Part shown: positions 52,271-61,949 of the stretch, piece after piece
Layout of the letters: each line of letters starts with the position of its first letter
Position numbering within the stretch: the stretch's first letter is position 1
NCBI GenBank assembly: GCA_963728545.1
Contig: CAVSKO010000002.1
Location: 434,001-498,000, forward strand
Direction: 5' to 3'
DNA from: DASUNP01 sp963728545
GTDB taxonomy: Bacteria > Acidobacteriota > Blastocatellia > UBA7656
DNA length: 64,000 nt
Position numbers and translations under genes: made by a program
The notes under the pieces: generated by a model
What the model was told of the DNA's origin: nothing
The model's input: only the letters and a program-made list of their open reading frames with translations
The model's database searches: none

Positions 52271-55200
52271 ATGTCTAGCCTGGTGCAACTGAAAAGCTCA
52301 ATTAAGAAGAGAGAAGACTCAAGCGACAAGGAAGTTGATCCATCGCCGCTTACTGAATCGGCTCACTCTCATCCGGCTGAAGACAACTCTCTCGAACTCC
52401 TCCGCGACCAGCTCGCTCGCTCACATGGAAAACAGTATTGGCGCAACCTCGAAGAGCTTTCGAATACCCAGGCATTTCAAGAACTTCTTCACCGTGAATT
52501 TCCCGCTCAAGCATCGGAGTGGGACGACCCCGTAGGGCGAAGGAGTTTCTTAAAACTCATGGGCGCGTCGCTGGCCCTCGCGGGATTGACGGCCTGCACT
52601 CGTCAGCCTAATGAAACTATCGCCCCATACGTCAGGCAGCCTGAGCAGTTGGTCCCCGGAAAGCCGCTTTATTACGCCACGGCTATGGAGATGGGCGGAG
52701 CCGCGACGGGGTTGCTGGTAGAGAGCCACGAAGGCCGCCCGACTAAAATCGAAGGGAATCCGGATCACCCGGCCAGCCTCGGCGCAACGGACATTTTCGC
52801 GCAGGCTTCGGTGCTTTCGCTTTATGACCCGGATCGCTCTCAAACGCTTACCCGGATAGGAGAGATAACCGCCTGGTCCGCGTTCCTGGGGGCGATTCGC
52901 CCCATAGTAACCGCGCAACGCGGTTTGCAAGGCGCGGGCTTGCGCATACTGACAGAGACGGTCGTATCTCCGACGCTAGCGGATCAATTGCAAAAATTGC
53001 TCGCCTCGCTGCCGCGCGCGAAGTGGCACCAGTACGACGGGGCCGGAAGAAGTAATGCCAATGAAGGCGCGCGGATGGCCTTCGGCCAGTACGTCAATAC
53101 GATTTACCAGTTCGATAAAGCCGACGTTGTGCTTTCTCTGGATGCGGATTTTCTCTCGTGCGGTCCGGGAAACTTGCGGTACGCCCGCGATTTCATTTCG
53201 CGACGGCGGTTGGTCGAGGGCCGGACCGAAATGAATCGCCTCTACGTTGTGGAAAGCCACCTCACAACAACGGGCGCGAAAGCAGATAACCGGCTGGCTG
53301 TGCGGCCAAGCGAAGTTGAGGTCTTCGCCCGCTCGGTCGCGATGCTGGCTGGCGCACAAACCGGCGGATCAACCCCCCTCTTACTCAATGACCGGCTTTC
53401 GAAGTGGTCCGAAGCCGTAGCGCGAGACCTGAAGCAACACAGCGGCAGGAGTATAGTAATCGCAGGCGAATATCAGCCTCCCGTAGTTCATGCGCTCGCC
53501 CACGCAATGAATAGCGCGCTAGGGAATGTCGGAAAGACTGTGCTTTACACAGACCCCGTCGAGGCGCGACCCGATAATCAAATTCAGTCTATTCAAGAGC
53601 TGGCCCAGGATCTCGATTCCGGTCAGATCGATCTGCTCGTCATACTCGGAGGCAATCCCGTTTACAACGCGCCGGCTGATCTCGACTTTGTCGAGCGCAT
53701 AAAGAAAGCTAAGCTCCGTGTTCACCTGAGCCTTTATAAAGATGAGACTTCAGAGTTGTGTCAGTGGAACATACCGCAAGCTCATTACCTGGAGTCCTGG
53801 GGCGATACACGCGCTTATGACGGGACCGTATTGATCATTCAGCCGTTGATTGCGCCGCTGTATCGCGGGAAGACCGCGTATGAAGTTCTCGCGGCATTCT
53901 CTGACCAGCCGGAGCGGAGCAGCTACGATATAATTCGCGATTACTGGCGGGCCAACAGGGGAGCGGGAGGCCGCGTGTCGCCTATCGCATCGAGCGCGCC
54001 CGCGACTGCTGCGAGCGCGACCGCCGCACGGCCTCAACCACCACAGCCTGCCGCCGCTCAAGAGCCGGTATCGTCTGCGCCGCCTCAAACTGCGCCCGCG
54101 CAACAACAGGGCGCTGCTACTGATTCCGTGTCAACGGCTTTTGAACAGTTTTGGAGAAAGGCGCTGCACGACGGGCTGATTCCGAACACGCAGCTTCAGC
54201 CAAAAGCGGTCGCGGTCGCCGCCAACTGGGCCGCTCAAGCTGCCGCCTCGCAGCCGCCGGTCAATCAAAACGCGCCGCTCGAAATCTCATTCCGCCCTGA
54301 CCCGACGATTCATGATGGCCGCTTTGCAAATAACGGATGGCTACAGGAATTGCCAAAGCCAGTGACGAAGCTGACCTGGGATAATGCCGTGATGATTAGC
54401 CCGGCTACGGCTGCTAGCTACGGGCTGGAATTTAAGCAGGGCTACCTGGGTGGCCTGATGATCGGCGATCAGGTTGCGCTAAGTTTCAAAGACCGCAGCA
54501 TCCTGGCCCCGATCTTTATAGTGCCTGGCCACGCCGACGGCTGCGCGACTGTTTACCTGGGGTACGGCAGGCGCAGCGCGGGGAGAGTCGGCACAGGCCA
54601 GGGGCACAATGCATACGTGCTGCGAACCTCGGACGCGATGTGGAACAGCCCCGGTCTTCAAATGTCAAAGACGGGTGAGAAGGTCGATCTTGCGGTGACT
54701 CAGTTGCAACACCTTATAGACACGGAAGAGTTGCGCGAGCGCGACATTGTTCGCTCCGGCACGATTGAAGAGTACAAGCATCATTCGTCGCTTGTTCCCG
54801 AAGGTGGACACGGGAGCGATCATCATCCCTCGCTTTATCCTGATTACGAGTACACGGGCTACAAGTGGGGAATGTCTATAGACATAAATGCCTGTATAGG
54901 GTGCAGCGCGTGCATAGTCGCCTGCCAGGCGGAGAACAACATTCCGGTCGTGGGCAAAGAACAGGTTCCGCGCGGCCGCGAGATGCAATGGCTCAGAGTC
55001 GATAGTTATTTCAAAGGCTCGCCCGAAAATCCTGAAACATACTTTCAGCCTGTCCCCTGCATGCATTGTGAAAATGCGCCGTGCGAAATCGTCTGCCCGG
55101 TTGCTGCGACCGTGCATAGCTCCGAAGGGCTTAACGACATGGTCTACAACCGTTGCGTGGGGACAAGGTATTGCTCGAATAACTGCCCTTACAAAGTTCG

Positions 55201-55573
55201 GCGCTTCAACTTCCTGTTGTACCAGGACTGGGACACTCCCGGCCTCAAGTTGATGCGCAACCCTGACGTGACCGTGCGCAGTCGCGGCGTTATGGAGAAA
55301 TGCACTTATTGTGTGCAGAGGATAAGCCGGGCGCGTATCGAGTCAGAAAAAGAAGACCGCGCTATCAGGGATGGTGAAGTGAGGACTGCTTGCCAGTCGG
55401 TCTGCCCGACCGAGGCGATCATCTTCGGCGACATAAACGATTCCGGAAGCCGCGTCGCGAAGCTAAAAGCCGAGCCGCGCAACTACGGGTTGCTGGCCGA
55501 GTTGAACACTCGCCCGAGGACCACTTATATGGGAGCAGTGCGCAACCCGAATCCCGAACTGGAGAAGTCTTAG
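52271..55573 (+). CDS. actB: Alternative complex III subunit ActB, iron-sulfur/molybdopterin-oxidoreductase-like
   Basis: 1100 residues. An internal twin-arginine signal (RRSFLKLMGASLALAG at about 93-108) directs export. The N-terminal two-thirds resembles the molybdopterin-oxidoreductase fold without a visible Mo ligand, as in other ActB proteins. The C-terminal third is a ferredoxin-like subunit with four Cys clusters: CIGCSACIVAC, CMHCENAPCEIVC, CVGTRYCSNNCP, and CTYCVQ followed by CQSVCP. An Ala/Pro/Gln-rich linker of about 50 residues (near 575-625) is inserted in the first part. It lies periplasmically, passing electrons from quinol to the haem subunits. actC follows 4 bases later. Confidence 0.93.
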   Translation: MSSLVQLKSSIKKREDSSDKEVDPSPLTESAHSHPAEDNSLELLRDQLARSHGKQYWRNLEELSNTQAFQELLHREFPAQASEWDDPVGRRSFLKLMGASLALAGLTACTRQPNETIAPYVRQPEQLVPGKPLYYATAMEMGGAATGLLVESHEGRPTKIEGNPDHPASLGATDIFAQASVLSLYDPDRSQTLTRIGEITAWSAFLGAIRPIVTAQRGLQGAGLRILTETVVSPTLADQLQKLLASLPRAKWHQYDGAGRSNANEGARMAFGQYVNTIYQFDKADVVLSLDADFLSCGPGNLRYARDFISRRRLVEGRTEMNRLYVVESHLTTTGAKADNRLAVRPSEVEVFARSVAMLAGAQTGGSTPLLLNDRLSKWSEAVARDLKQHSGRSIVIAGEYQPPVVHALAHAMNSALGNVGKTVLYTDPVEARPDNQIQSIQELAQDLDSGQIDLLVILGGNPVYNAPADLDFVERIKKAKLRVHLSLYKDETSELCQWNIPQAHYLESWGDTRAYDGTVLIIQPLIAPLYRGKTAYEVLAAFSDQPERSSYDIIRDYWRANRGAGGRVSPIASSAPATAASATAARPQPPQPAAAQEPVSSAPPQTAPAQQQGAATDSVSTAFEQFWRKALHDGLIPNTQLQPKAVAVAANWAAQAAASQPPVNQNAPLEISFRPDPTIHDGRFANNGWLQELPKPVTKLTWDNAVMISPATAASYGLEFKQGYLGGLMIGDQVALSFKDRSILAPIFIVPGHADGCATVYLGYGRRSAGRVGTGQGHNAYVLRTSDAMWNSPGLQMSKTGEKVDLAVTQLQHLIDTEELRERDIVRSGTIEEYKHHSSLVPEGGHGSDHHPSLYPDYEYTGYKWGMSIDINACIGCSACIVACQAENNIPVVGKEQVPRGREMQWLRVDSYFKGSPENPETYFQPVPCMHCENAPCEIVCPVAATVHSSEGLNDMVYNRCVGTRYCSNNCPYKVRRFNFLLYQDWDTPGLKLMRNPDVTVRSRGVMEKCTYCVQRISRARIESEKEDRAIRDGEVRTACQSVCPTEAIIFGDINDSGSRVAKLKAEPRNYGLLAELNTRPRTTYMGAVRNPNPELEKS

Positions 55574-55577
55574 CGTT

Positions 55578-56975
55578 ATGCAGGAACATCCACACGAGTC
55601 TGTGTCTCCCGACCTCTCTATACCGCCGGTGATAAAGCCGGGGCATACATTTGCTTCAGTCACGGATAAGATCAGCGCGATTGCGCTTGGGCGTCGGACT
55701 CCAACGGCCTGGTTTATCGGCGCGGCCATATCTTTCCTGCTGACGATGCTGTTGTTTTACACGATAGGCTATCTGGTCGTGACGGGCATAGGCATCTGGG
55801 GCAATAACATCCCCGTGGGCTGGGCGTTCGACATCATCAATTTCGTGTGGTGGATAGGCATAGGCCACGCGGGCACTCTGATTTCAGCGATCCTGCTGCT
55901 GTTGCGCCAGCAGTGGCGCACATCGATCAACCGCTTCGCAGAGGCGATGACGCTTTTTGCGGTCGCCAGCGCCGGGCTGTTTCCGTTGCTTCATACCGGG
56001 CGACCCTGGCTCGCCTACTGGCTGGTACCTTACCCGAATACGATGGACATCTACCCGCAATTCCGGAGCCCGCTCGTGTGGGACGTGTTCGCCGTCACGA
56101 CATACGCTACGGTCTCGGCGCTTTTCTGGTTCATAGGGTTGATACCCGATTTTGCGACACTGCGCGACCGCGCAAAGAGGCACTCGGCCAAAGTCATTTA
56201 CGGCATGCTTGCGATGGGATGGCGAGGCTCGGCCGTCCACTGGCACCGCTACGAGACGACTTACCTGTTGCTCGCTGGCCTTGCGACCCCGCTTGTAATT
56301 TCGGTCCACACTGTAGTCAGCTTCGACTTTTCGATAGGCATAGTCCCCGGATGGCACGCGACAATCTTTCCTCCCTATTTCGTGGCGGGCGCGATTTACG
56401 CCGGTTTCGCAATGGTGCTGACGCTCGCAATCCCGCTCAGAAAACTTTACGGCCTCGAAGACTTCATCACGATGCGTCACCTCAAGAACATGGCAAAGAT
56501 CATGCTGGCTACGGGGTTGATAGTCGCTTACGGCTATATGATGGAGACCTTCATGGCCTGGTACAGCGGGAACACGTACGAGCAGTTCATGATTTTAAAT
56601 CGCTTCACCGGGCCTTACGCGCTGATGTACTGGGCGCTGATAGCCTGTAACGTCATCATCCCGCAGATTCTCTGGATTAAGCGCGTCCGCAATAACATAC
56701 TCCTGCTTTTCCTGGTTTCGCTGGTCGTGAGCGTCGGGATGTGGCTGGAACGCTACATCATTATCGTCGTCAGCCTGACCCGCGATTTTCTGCCCTCCTC
56801 GTGGGGCAATTACACGGCGACCGTATGGGACTGGTCGATGTTCATAGGCACGATAGGACTCTTCTTTGCGCTGATGTTCCTGTTCATCAGGTTCCTGCCG
56901 ATGATCTCTATCTTCGAGATGCGGACTATCCTGCCGCAGGCCGACATCAAGGAAGCAAAGGAGGCCGCCGATTGA
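55578..56975 (+). CDS. actC: Alternative complex III subunit ActC, NrfD-like quinone-binding membrane protein
   Basis: 465 residues with about ten membrane helices. The N-terminal part shows FIGAAISFLLTMLLFYTIGYL and WWIGIGHAGTLISAILLLL; the middle has RYETTYLLLAGLATPLVISVHTVVSFDF and PPYFVAGAIYAGFAMVLTLAIPL; the last helices contain VSVGMWLERYIIIVVSL and FIGTIGLFFALMFLFIRFLP. These are the NrfD/PsrC-type pattern of ActC, which holds a quinol site at the periplasmic side. The start is an ATG 4 bases after the actB stop. Confidence 0.94.
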   Translation: MQEHPHESVSPDLSIPPVIKPGHTFASVTDKISAIALGRRTPTAWFIGAAISFLLTMLLFYTIGYLVVTGIGIWGNNIPVGWAFDIINFVWWIGIGHAGTLISAILLLLRQQWRTSINRFAEAMTLFAVASAGLFPLLHTGRPWLAYWLVPYPNTMDIYPQFRSPLVWDVFAVTTYATVSALFWFIGLIPDFATLRDRAKRHSAKVIYGMLAMGWRGSAVHWHRYETTYLLLAGLATPLVISVHTVVSFDFSIGIVPGWHATIFPPYFVAGAIYAGFAMVLTLAIPLRKLYGLEDFITMRHLKNMAKIMLATGLIVAYGYMMETFMAWYSGNTYEQFMILNRFTGPYALMYWALIACNVIIPQILWIKRVRNNILLLFLVSLVVSVGMWLERYIIIVVSLTRDFLPSSWGNYTATVWDWSMFIGTIGLFFALMFLFIRFLPMISIFEMRTILPQADIKEAKEAAD

Positions 56976-57033
56976 TAAACGGGCGATCAAATGGCTTGCG
57001 GTCAGTTCTCGTTCCTACGGCGAGGTGTGAGCG

Positions 57034-57573
57034 ATGAAACATAGGTTTCCTATTTATGGAATGATGGCGGAATTCGAAAACCCGACGGCGGTCGTTGCAG
57101 CCGCGCGTAGCGCATACGAAGAGGGTTATCGAAAGATGGACGCCTACACGCCTTTTCCAATCGAGGAGCTTACCGAAGCTATAGGCTTTCGCCACACGCG
57201 GCTCCCGCTGATCGTGCTCATAGGCGGAATAATCGGGTGTCTCGGCGGTTATTTTCTATGCTACTGGGTATCCGCCATAGCTTATCCGTTAAACGTCGGC
57301 GGTCGGCCTCTGCACTCCTGGCCCGCATTTATCCCTGTGACGTTCGAGACGACAATTCTGCTGGCCGCGCTCTCGGCAGTCTTTGGTATGCTCGCGCTCA
57401 ACGGGCTTCCGACGCCGTATCATCCTGTGTTCAACGTCCCGCGTTTCGAGCTTGCGAGCCGGAACAGCTTCTTTCTCTGCATCGAATCAGCCGATCCGAA
57501 ATTCGACCCGGAAAAGACGCGGGCTTTCCTTGAAAGCCTGGACCCGCGAGAGGTGACCGATGTTGAGTATTAA
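57034..57573 (+). CDS. actD: Alternative complex III subunit ActD
   Basis: 179 residues, DUF3341-type. The start region carries YGMMAEFENPTAVVAAARSAYEEGYRKMDAYTPFP, the hallmark of ActD. Two membrane helices follow (LPLIVLIGGIIGCLGGYFLCYW and FVPVTFETTILLAALSAVFGML). The C-terminal region ends with FFLCIESADPKFDPEKTR. GAGGTG at 57022-57027 precedes the ATG. It overlaps actE by 14 bases. Confidence 0.93.
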   Translation: MKHRFPIYGMMAEFENPTAVVAAARSAYEEGYRKMDAYTPFPIEELTEAIGFRHTRLPLIVLIGGIIGCLGGYFLCYWVSAIAYPLNVGGRPLHSWPAFIPVTFETTILLAALSAVFGMLALNGLPTPYHPVFNVPRFELASRNSFFLCIESADPKFDPEKTRAFLESLDPREVTDVEY

Positions 57574-58246
57574 AAGGGCAAAACTTTTTCTTCTGATTTT
57601 TGCCTTCCTGGCTTCTGCCTGTCGTCAGGACATGCACAACCAGCCGAAGTACGAGCCGCTTGAGCCTATCGAACCAATCGGCACGATAACCGATGGCCGC
57701 GCGTCGCGCCCGGTCGTCGAAGGGACAGTAGCGCGCGGCAGTCTCGACGATGATCCGCTCTTGCTCGCCAGCCGGGCAGGCGCCCCGCAGGTTAATTCAA
57801 ACGTGGGAGGGCAGGGGATGACGGCAGGCGCTCCGGGCGCGCAGGGACAGACAGGACAGGGATTTTCTAACACATTTCCTTTCCCGATAACCAAAGAGGT
57901 GATGGACCGGGGCCAGGAGCGATACGACATCTATTGTTCGGTGTGCCACGACCTGACCGGGAGCGGCCTGGGAATGGTCGTGCGGCGCGGCTATCGCAAG
58001 CCGCCGTCACTACACGAAGACCGTTTGAGACAGGCCCCGGCAGGCTATTTCTTTGACGTGATAACGAACGGGTTCGGCGCAATGCCCGATTACTCAGCTT
58101 CGATCAACCCGCGCGACCGCTGGGCCATCGTCGCTTACATTCGCGCGCTTCAACTGAGCCAGCGGGCGACCATCGCAGACGTGCCGTCAGAAGACCGCGA
58201 AAAGCTCAACGAGGGCGCGACCCAGCAGGGAGGCAATCAAAGATGA
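57560..58246 (+). CDS. actE: Alternative complex III subunit ActE, monohaem cytochrome c lipoprotein
   Basis: 228 residues. A lipobox LASAC at about 17-21 predicts lipidation. The cytochrome c domain carries CSVCHDLTGSGLGMV and an axial Met in GFGAMPDYSASI. The linker RGSLDDDPLLLASRAG between them is typical of the family. It accepts electrons from ActB and passes them to the oxidase, probably to the cytochrome c domain of CoxB. The start overlaps actD and the stop overlaps actF by 4 bases (ATGA). Confidence 0.92.
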   Translation: MLSIKRAKLFLLIFAFLASACRQDMHNQPKYEPLEPIEPIGTITDGRASRPVVEGTVARGSLDDDPLLLASRAGAPQVNSNVGGQGMTAGAPGAQGQTGQGFSNTFPFPITKEVMDRGQERYDIYCSVCHDLTGSGLGMVVRRGYRKPPSLHEDRLRQAPAGYFFDVITNGFGAMPDYSASINPRDRWAIVAYIRALQLSQRATIADVPSEDREKLNEGATQQGGNQR

Positions 58247-59448
58247 TGGAGATCAGACCGGTTGCGCCTCCTGAGATAGACCGTCTGAGCAGCCGCGCGC
58301 TTTATGTCGGCATCGCGGCGTTGGCCGCGTGCGGGGTCTGGGCAATCTTTAACGCCGAGCAATTCTTCCGCTCTTATCTGCTGGCCTATGTCTTCTGGAT
58401 TGGACTCGCTCTGGGCTGCCTTGCAATCCTGATGGTACAGCACATGTCGGGCGGCGCGTGGGGGATTATCATACGTCGTGTGCTTGAAGCCGCGACCAGG
58501 ACTTTTTTGCCGATGGCTTTGCTTTTCATCCCGCTGGCAGTCGGAGTCTGGTTGAAGTTCATCTACGTCTGGGCGAACCCCGAGGCCGCTGCCGGAAACG
58601 AGGTGCTTCTGAAGTTGCTGAAGCACAAAGAGCCTTACCTTAACGTGCCGTTCTTTCTCGGAAGAGTGGTTTTCTATTTTGTGGTGTGGATCGGCGTGAC
58701 CTACTTTCTCAATAAGTGGTCGCTTGAGCAGGACCAAACGGGCGACCGCCGCATCACCAGAAAGATGCAGATTTTGAGCGGGCCTGGCCTGGTCCTTTAC
58801 GGGCTGACCGTGACGTTTGCTTCGATCGATTGGGTGATGTCGCTTGAGCCGGAATGGTTCTCGACCATCTTCGGCATAATGTTTATGGGCGGGCAGGGCG
58901 TTCTGGCAATGGCTTTTGTCATAGCGGTGCTGATACTGCTCAAGAACCGCAAGCCTTTTTCAGAGATAATCGCGCCCAGGCATTTTCACGATCTCGGAAA
59001 GCTGTTGCTGGCCTTCATAATGCTCTGGGCATATTTCAACTTCTCGCAATTTCTTATCATCTGGGCGGGCAATCTGCCCGAAGAGATTCCCTGGTACGTG
59101 CGCAGGCTCCAGGGGCCTTTCAAATGGATCGGGCTGATACTGGTAATCTTTCATTTCGCGTTGCCGTTTCTGATGCTGCTTTCGCGCGATCTGAAGCGAA
59201 GCGGGCGACATCTAGCGATAGTTGCGATAGCTGTAATAATTCTCCGTCTGGTCGATCTCTACTGGCTGATCGCGCCGGAGTTTCATCACGGCGAGTTTCA
59301 TCTTCACCTGATGGACATAATCGCGCCCATCGGGGTCGGCGGCATCTGGCTCTGGTATTTCTGCCGCCAGTTGAAAACCAGACCGCTTCTGCCCGTAGGC
59401 GACCCGGAGCTTGAGAGCGCGATTGGGCCGGGTGAAAGGCATCATTGA
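58243..59448 (+). CDS. actF: Alternative complex III subunit ActF, quinone-binding membrane protein
   Basis: 401 residues with about ten membrane helices, paralogous in style to ActC but shorter. Examples are VGIAALAACGVWAIFNAEQFF, AYVFWIGLALGCLAILMVQHM and FLGRVVFYFVVWIGVTYFLN. It includes LTVTFASIDWVMSLEPEWFSTIFGIMF and FNFSQFLIIWAGNLPEEIPWY, conserved patterns of ActF. It completes the actABCDEF set in canonical order. Confidence 0.93.
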   Translation: MMEIRPVAPPEIDRLSSRALYVGIAALAACGVWAIFNAEQFFRSYLLAYVFWIGLALGCLAILMVQHMSGGAWGIIIRRVLEAATRTFLPMALLFIPLAVGVWLKFIYVWANPEAAAGNEVLLKLLKHKEPYLNVPFFLGRVVFYFVVWIGVTYFLNKWSLEQDQTGDRRITRKMQILSGPGLVLYGLTVTFASIDWVMSLEPEWFSTIFGIMFMGGQGVLAMAFVIAVLILLKNRKPFSEIIAPRHFHDLGKLLLAFIMLWAYFNFSQFLIIWAGNLPEEIPWYVRRLQGPFKWIGLILVIFHFALPFLMLLSRDLKRSGRHLAIVAIAVIILRLVDLYWLIAPEFHHGEFHLHLMDIIAPIGVGGIWLWYFCRQLKTRPLLPVGDPELESAIGPGERHH

Positions 59449-59464
59449 TCTGAAGGTTTGATTT

Positions 59465-60010
59465 ATGGCAAAGAAGCACGACGAAGGGCCGGATGTCTCT
59501 TTCATAAGCAACCCGAACGTCAGTCACGAAGAGAGTGACGTCAGAATAAAGCCGATAGTCTGGTTCGGCGTCTGGCTGACGGTCTCAACGGTCATCATCT
59601 ATTTCATGCTCTGGGGGCTTTTTAAATATTTCGAGGACCGCGCGGAAAAGTCTGAAACACCGCCGCCTGCCCTTGCCGATGAGCGCCCCGAGCTGCCGCC
59701 GGAACCGCGATTGCAGCTATCTCCGAGCCAGGTCGGGCAGAAGCAGCCCGATCTGAACGAGCACCCGCTGGCCGAGTTAAAGAGCATGAAGGAGGAAGAC
59801 GAGAAACGGCTGAATAGCTACGGCGTTAATACGGCTACGGGCGCCGTCAGGATTCCCATCGATTTGGCAAAGCGGCTTGTCTTGGAACGGAACCTTTTGC
59901 AAGCCGCACCCGCAACCGCGCAGCAACCGGGAGCGCAATCGAGCAACCCGGTTGTGAAGCGCACTTCGAATCAAAACCAGGGCGCGCCGTCCGAGAGGAG
60001 AGAGCAATGA
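59465..60010 (+). CDS. Small single-span membrane protein of the act-cox operon
   Basis: 181 residues. One membrane helix at about 30-55 (VWFGVWLTVSTVIIYFMLWGLF) is followed by a charged linker and a segment LQLSPSQVGQKQPDLNEHPLAELKSM. The C-terminal 70 residues are Ala/Gln/Asn-rich and disordered, ending at the SCO gene. Genes of this shape occur between actF and the SCO gene in other act-cox operons, but I have no function to give. The 4-base overlap with SCO and 16-base gap after actF place it in the operon. Confidence 0.7.
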   Translation: MAKKHDEGPDVSFISNPNVSHEESDVRIKPIVWFGVWLTVSTVIIYFMLWGLFKYFEDRAEKSETPPPALADERPELPPEPRLQLSPSQVGQKQPDLNEHPLAELKSMKEEDEKRLNSYGVNTATGAVRIPIDLAKRLVLERNLLQAAPATAQQPGAQSSNPVVKRTSNQNQGAPSERREQ

Positions 60011-60873
60011 GGAGCAGGTTTTTATTTTTTGCTATTTGCTTTCTGCTCTTTGCCTCATCTTCCGTGGCCTGGGCGCAAGGGTCATACCCGCAAAGCCCTA
60101 TGTCGTCCACGCCGCCCGCAAACAGCAAGCCGAAAGTCTTAGAGGAGGTGGGCATCAACCAGCGGCTCGGCGAGCAGTTGCCGCTAGATGTCAATCTGCG
60201 CGACGAGACTGGTCGGGACGTTCGCATCGGCGATTATTTCAAAGATCGCCCCGTAGTCCTTGCGCTCGTCTATTATGATTGCCCGATGCTTTGCCACGAA
60301 GTATTGACCGGTCTGACGCGCAGCTTCGAGCAACTGAATTTTTCCGTAGGCAAAGAATTTGAAGTCGTAGCCGTAAGCTTCGACGCGCGCGAAACGCCGC
60401 AGATGGCCGAGAGAGAGAAGGAGAAATATATAAGCTGGTACAAACGCGCGGGCGCGGCCGAAGGGTGGCATTTCCTGACGGGCGATCAGCAATCGATTGA
60501 CCGGCTGACCCGGGCCGTCGGTTTCAAATACGCTTATGATGAACAGACAAAACAGTTCGCGCATGCCAGCGGCGTAATGGTGCTGACGCCCCAGGGAAAG
60601 CTCGCCCGTTATTTCTACGGCGTTGAATATCAGCCGAAAGACATGCGATTAGGGCTGGTCGAGGCTTCCGAAAACAAGATCGGCTCGGCGGTCGATCAGA
60701 TTCTTTTGTACTGCTACCACTACGATCCTACGACGGGCAAGTACGGGCCTGTAGTCATGAACATGCTGCGGCTGGCCGGTGTGATCACACTGCTGGCAAT
60801 CGGCCTACTGTTCGTCTTTATGCGCAGGCGGAACATCGCGCGCTTGCGCGAGCAAGCAGGAGGAATCATCTAG
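60007..60873 (+). CDS. SCO1/SenC copper chaperone
   Basis: 288 residues. Signal peptide at about 1-24, thioredoxin-like domain with the copper site YYDCPMLCHEV (CxxxC) and the third ligand in HASGVMVL. A C-terminal membrane helix (LAGVITLLAIGLLFVFM) is present. SCO proteins deliver copper to the CuA site of cytochrome c oxidase subunit II. It lies directly before coxB, as expected for a chaperone of that subunit. Confidence 0.92.
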   Translation: MRSRFLFFAICFLLFASSSVAWAQGSYPQSPMSSTPPANSKPKVLEEVGINQRLGEQLPLDVNLRDETGRDVRIGDYFKDRPVVLALVYYDCPMLCHEVLTGLTRSFEQLNFSVGKEFEVVAVSFDARETPQMAEREKEKYISWYKRAGAAEGWHFLTGDQQSIDRLTRAVGFKYAYDEQTKQFAHASGVMVLTPQGKLARYFYGVEYQPKDMRLGLVEASENKIGSAVDQILLYCYHYDPTTGKYGPVVMNMLRLAGVITLLAIGLLFVFMRRRNIARLREQAGGII

Positions 60874-60876
60874 GTC

Positions 60877-61938
60877 ATGCAGTCTGGAATACCATTGATG
60901 CCCGAACAGGCCTCGACTATCTCAGGCGAGGTCGATGCGCTCTATCTCTTTCTGGTCGCGCTGACCGTATTCTTCTCGGTGGCGATAGCGGGCACGCTAC
61001 TCTACTTTGCCGTCAAATTCCGCAGGCGCAATCGCGATGAAATCCCTCAGCCTGTAGCGGGCGCGCTGAAACTGGAAATTCTCTGGTCGGTCATCCCGTT
61101 TCTCATATCGATGTTTATCTTCGGTTGGGGGGCGAGCATCTATTTCAAACTCTACCGCCCGCCGAAAGAGGCGCTCGACATTTACGTGGTCGCCAAGCAA
61201 TGGATGTGGAAGTTTCAACACCTGGACGGGCAGCGCGAGATAAACGAGCTACACGTCCCCGTAGGCCGCAAGGTCAAACTGACGATGACGACCGAGGACG
61301 TTATACACTCCTTTTTCGTACCGGCTTTTCGCGTCAAGACGGACGTGGTGCCGGGCCGTTACACGACAGCGTGGTTCGAGCCGACGAAGCCGGGCCGTTA
61401 TCATCTCTTCTGCGCGGAGTATTGCGGCACAAGCCATTCAGGGATGATCGGCTGGGTCGTCGTCATGGAGCCGACGGAGTACCAGACCTGGCTTTCGGGC
61501 GGGGCGGGCGAAGGCTCGCTTGCCTCGACGGGGCAAAAAGTCTTTCAAGACCTTGCCTGCAACACCTGCCACCGGAGCGACGCGCAGGGGCGCGGGCCGA
61601 ATCTTGAGGGGTTGTTCGGCAAGCAGGTTCAACTTGCCGACGGAACGACCGTCACCGTGAATGAAGACTACATACGCGAATCGATTCGCAACCCGAGGGC
61701 TAAAATCCATGCGGGGTTTCAACCGATAATGCCGGTCTTCCCTGATAACCTCGTCAGCGAGGAGCAGATATTGCAATTGATCGCTTATATCAAGTCCCTT
61801 GGCGCGCAGCCGTCGTCGTCGACAACCGCCCCCGGCAATGCCGGTCAAGGGACTACAAGCGTTTCACCACCTGATGCGGGGCGAGCCAATCCGCTCGCTC
61901 CCACGCAGCCGCGCGGAGATCAAAGGCCGCCTCAGTAG
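60877..61938 (+). CDS. coxB: Cytochrome c oxidase subunit II with fused cytochrome c domain
   Basis: 353 residues. Two N-terminal membrane helices (ALYLFLVALTVFFSVAIAGTLLYFA; EILWSVIPFLISMFIFGWG) precede the CuA domain with VIHSFFVPAFRVKTDVVPGR and FCAEYCGTSHSGMIGW, giving the Cys, His, Met and Glu ligands. A fused cytochrome c domain has CNTCHRSDAQGRGPNLEGL and an axial Met in IMPVFPDN. Such caa3-type fusion subunits take electrons from the preceding complex directly. The ATG at 60877 is 3 bases after the SCO stop. Confidence 0.95.
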   Translation: MQSGIPLMPEQASTISGEVDALYLFLVALTVFFSVAIAGTLLYFAVKFRRRNRDEIPQPVAGALKLEILWSVIPFLISMFIFGWGASIYFKLYRPPKEALDIYVVAKQWMWKFQHLDGQREINELHVPVGRKVKLTMTTEDVIHSFFVPAFRVKTDVVPGRYTTAWFEPTKPGRYHLFCAEYCGTSHSGMIGWVVVMEPTEYQTWLSGGAGEGSLASTGQKVFQDLACNTCHRSDAQGRGPNLEGLFGKQVQLADGTTVTVNEDYIRESIRNPRAKIHAGFQPIMPVFPDNLVSEEQILQLIAYIKSLGAQPSSSTTAPGNAGQGTTSVSPPDAGRANPLAPTQPRGDQRPPQ

Positions 61939-61949
61939 CAGAAAAAGGT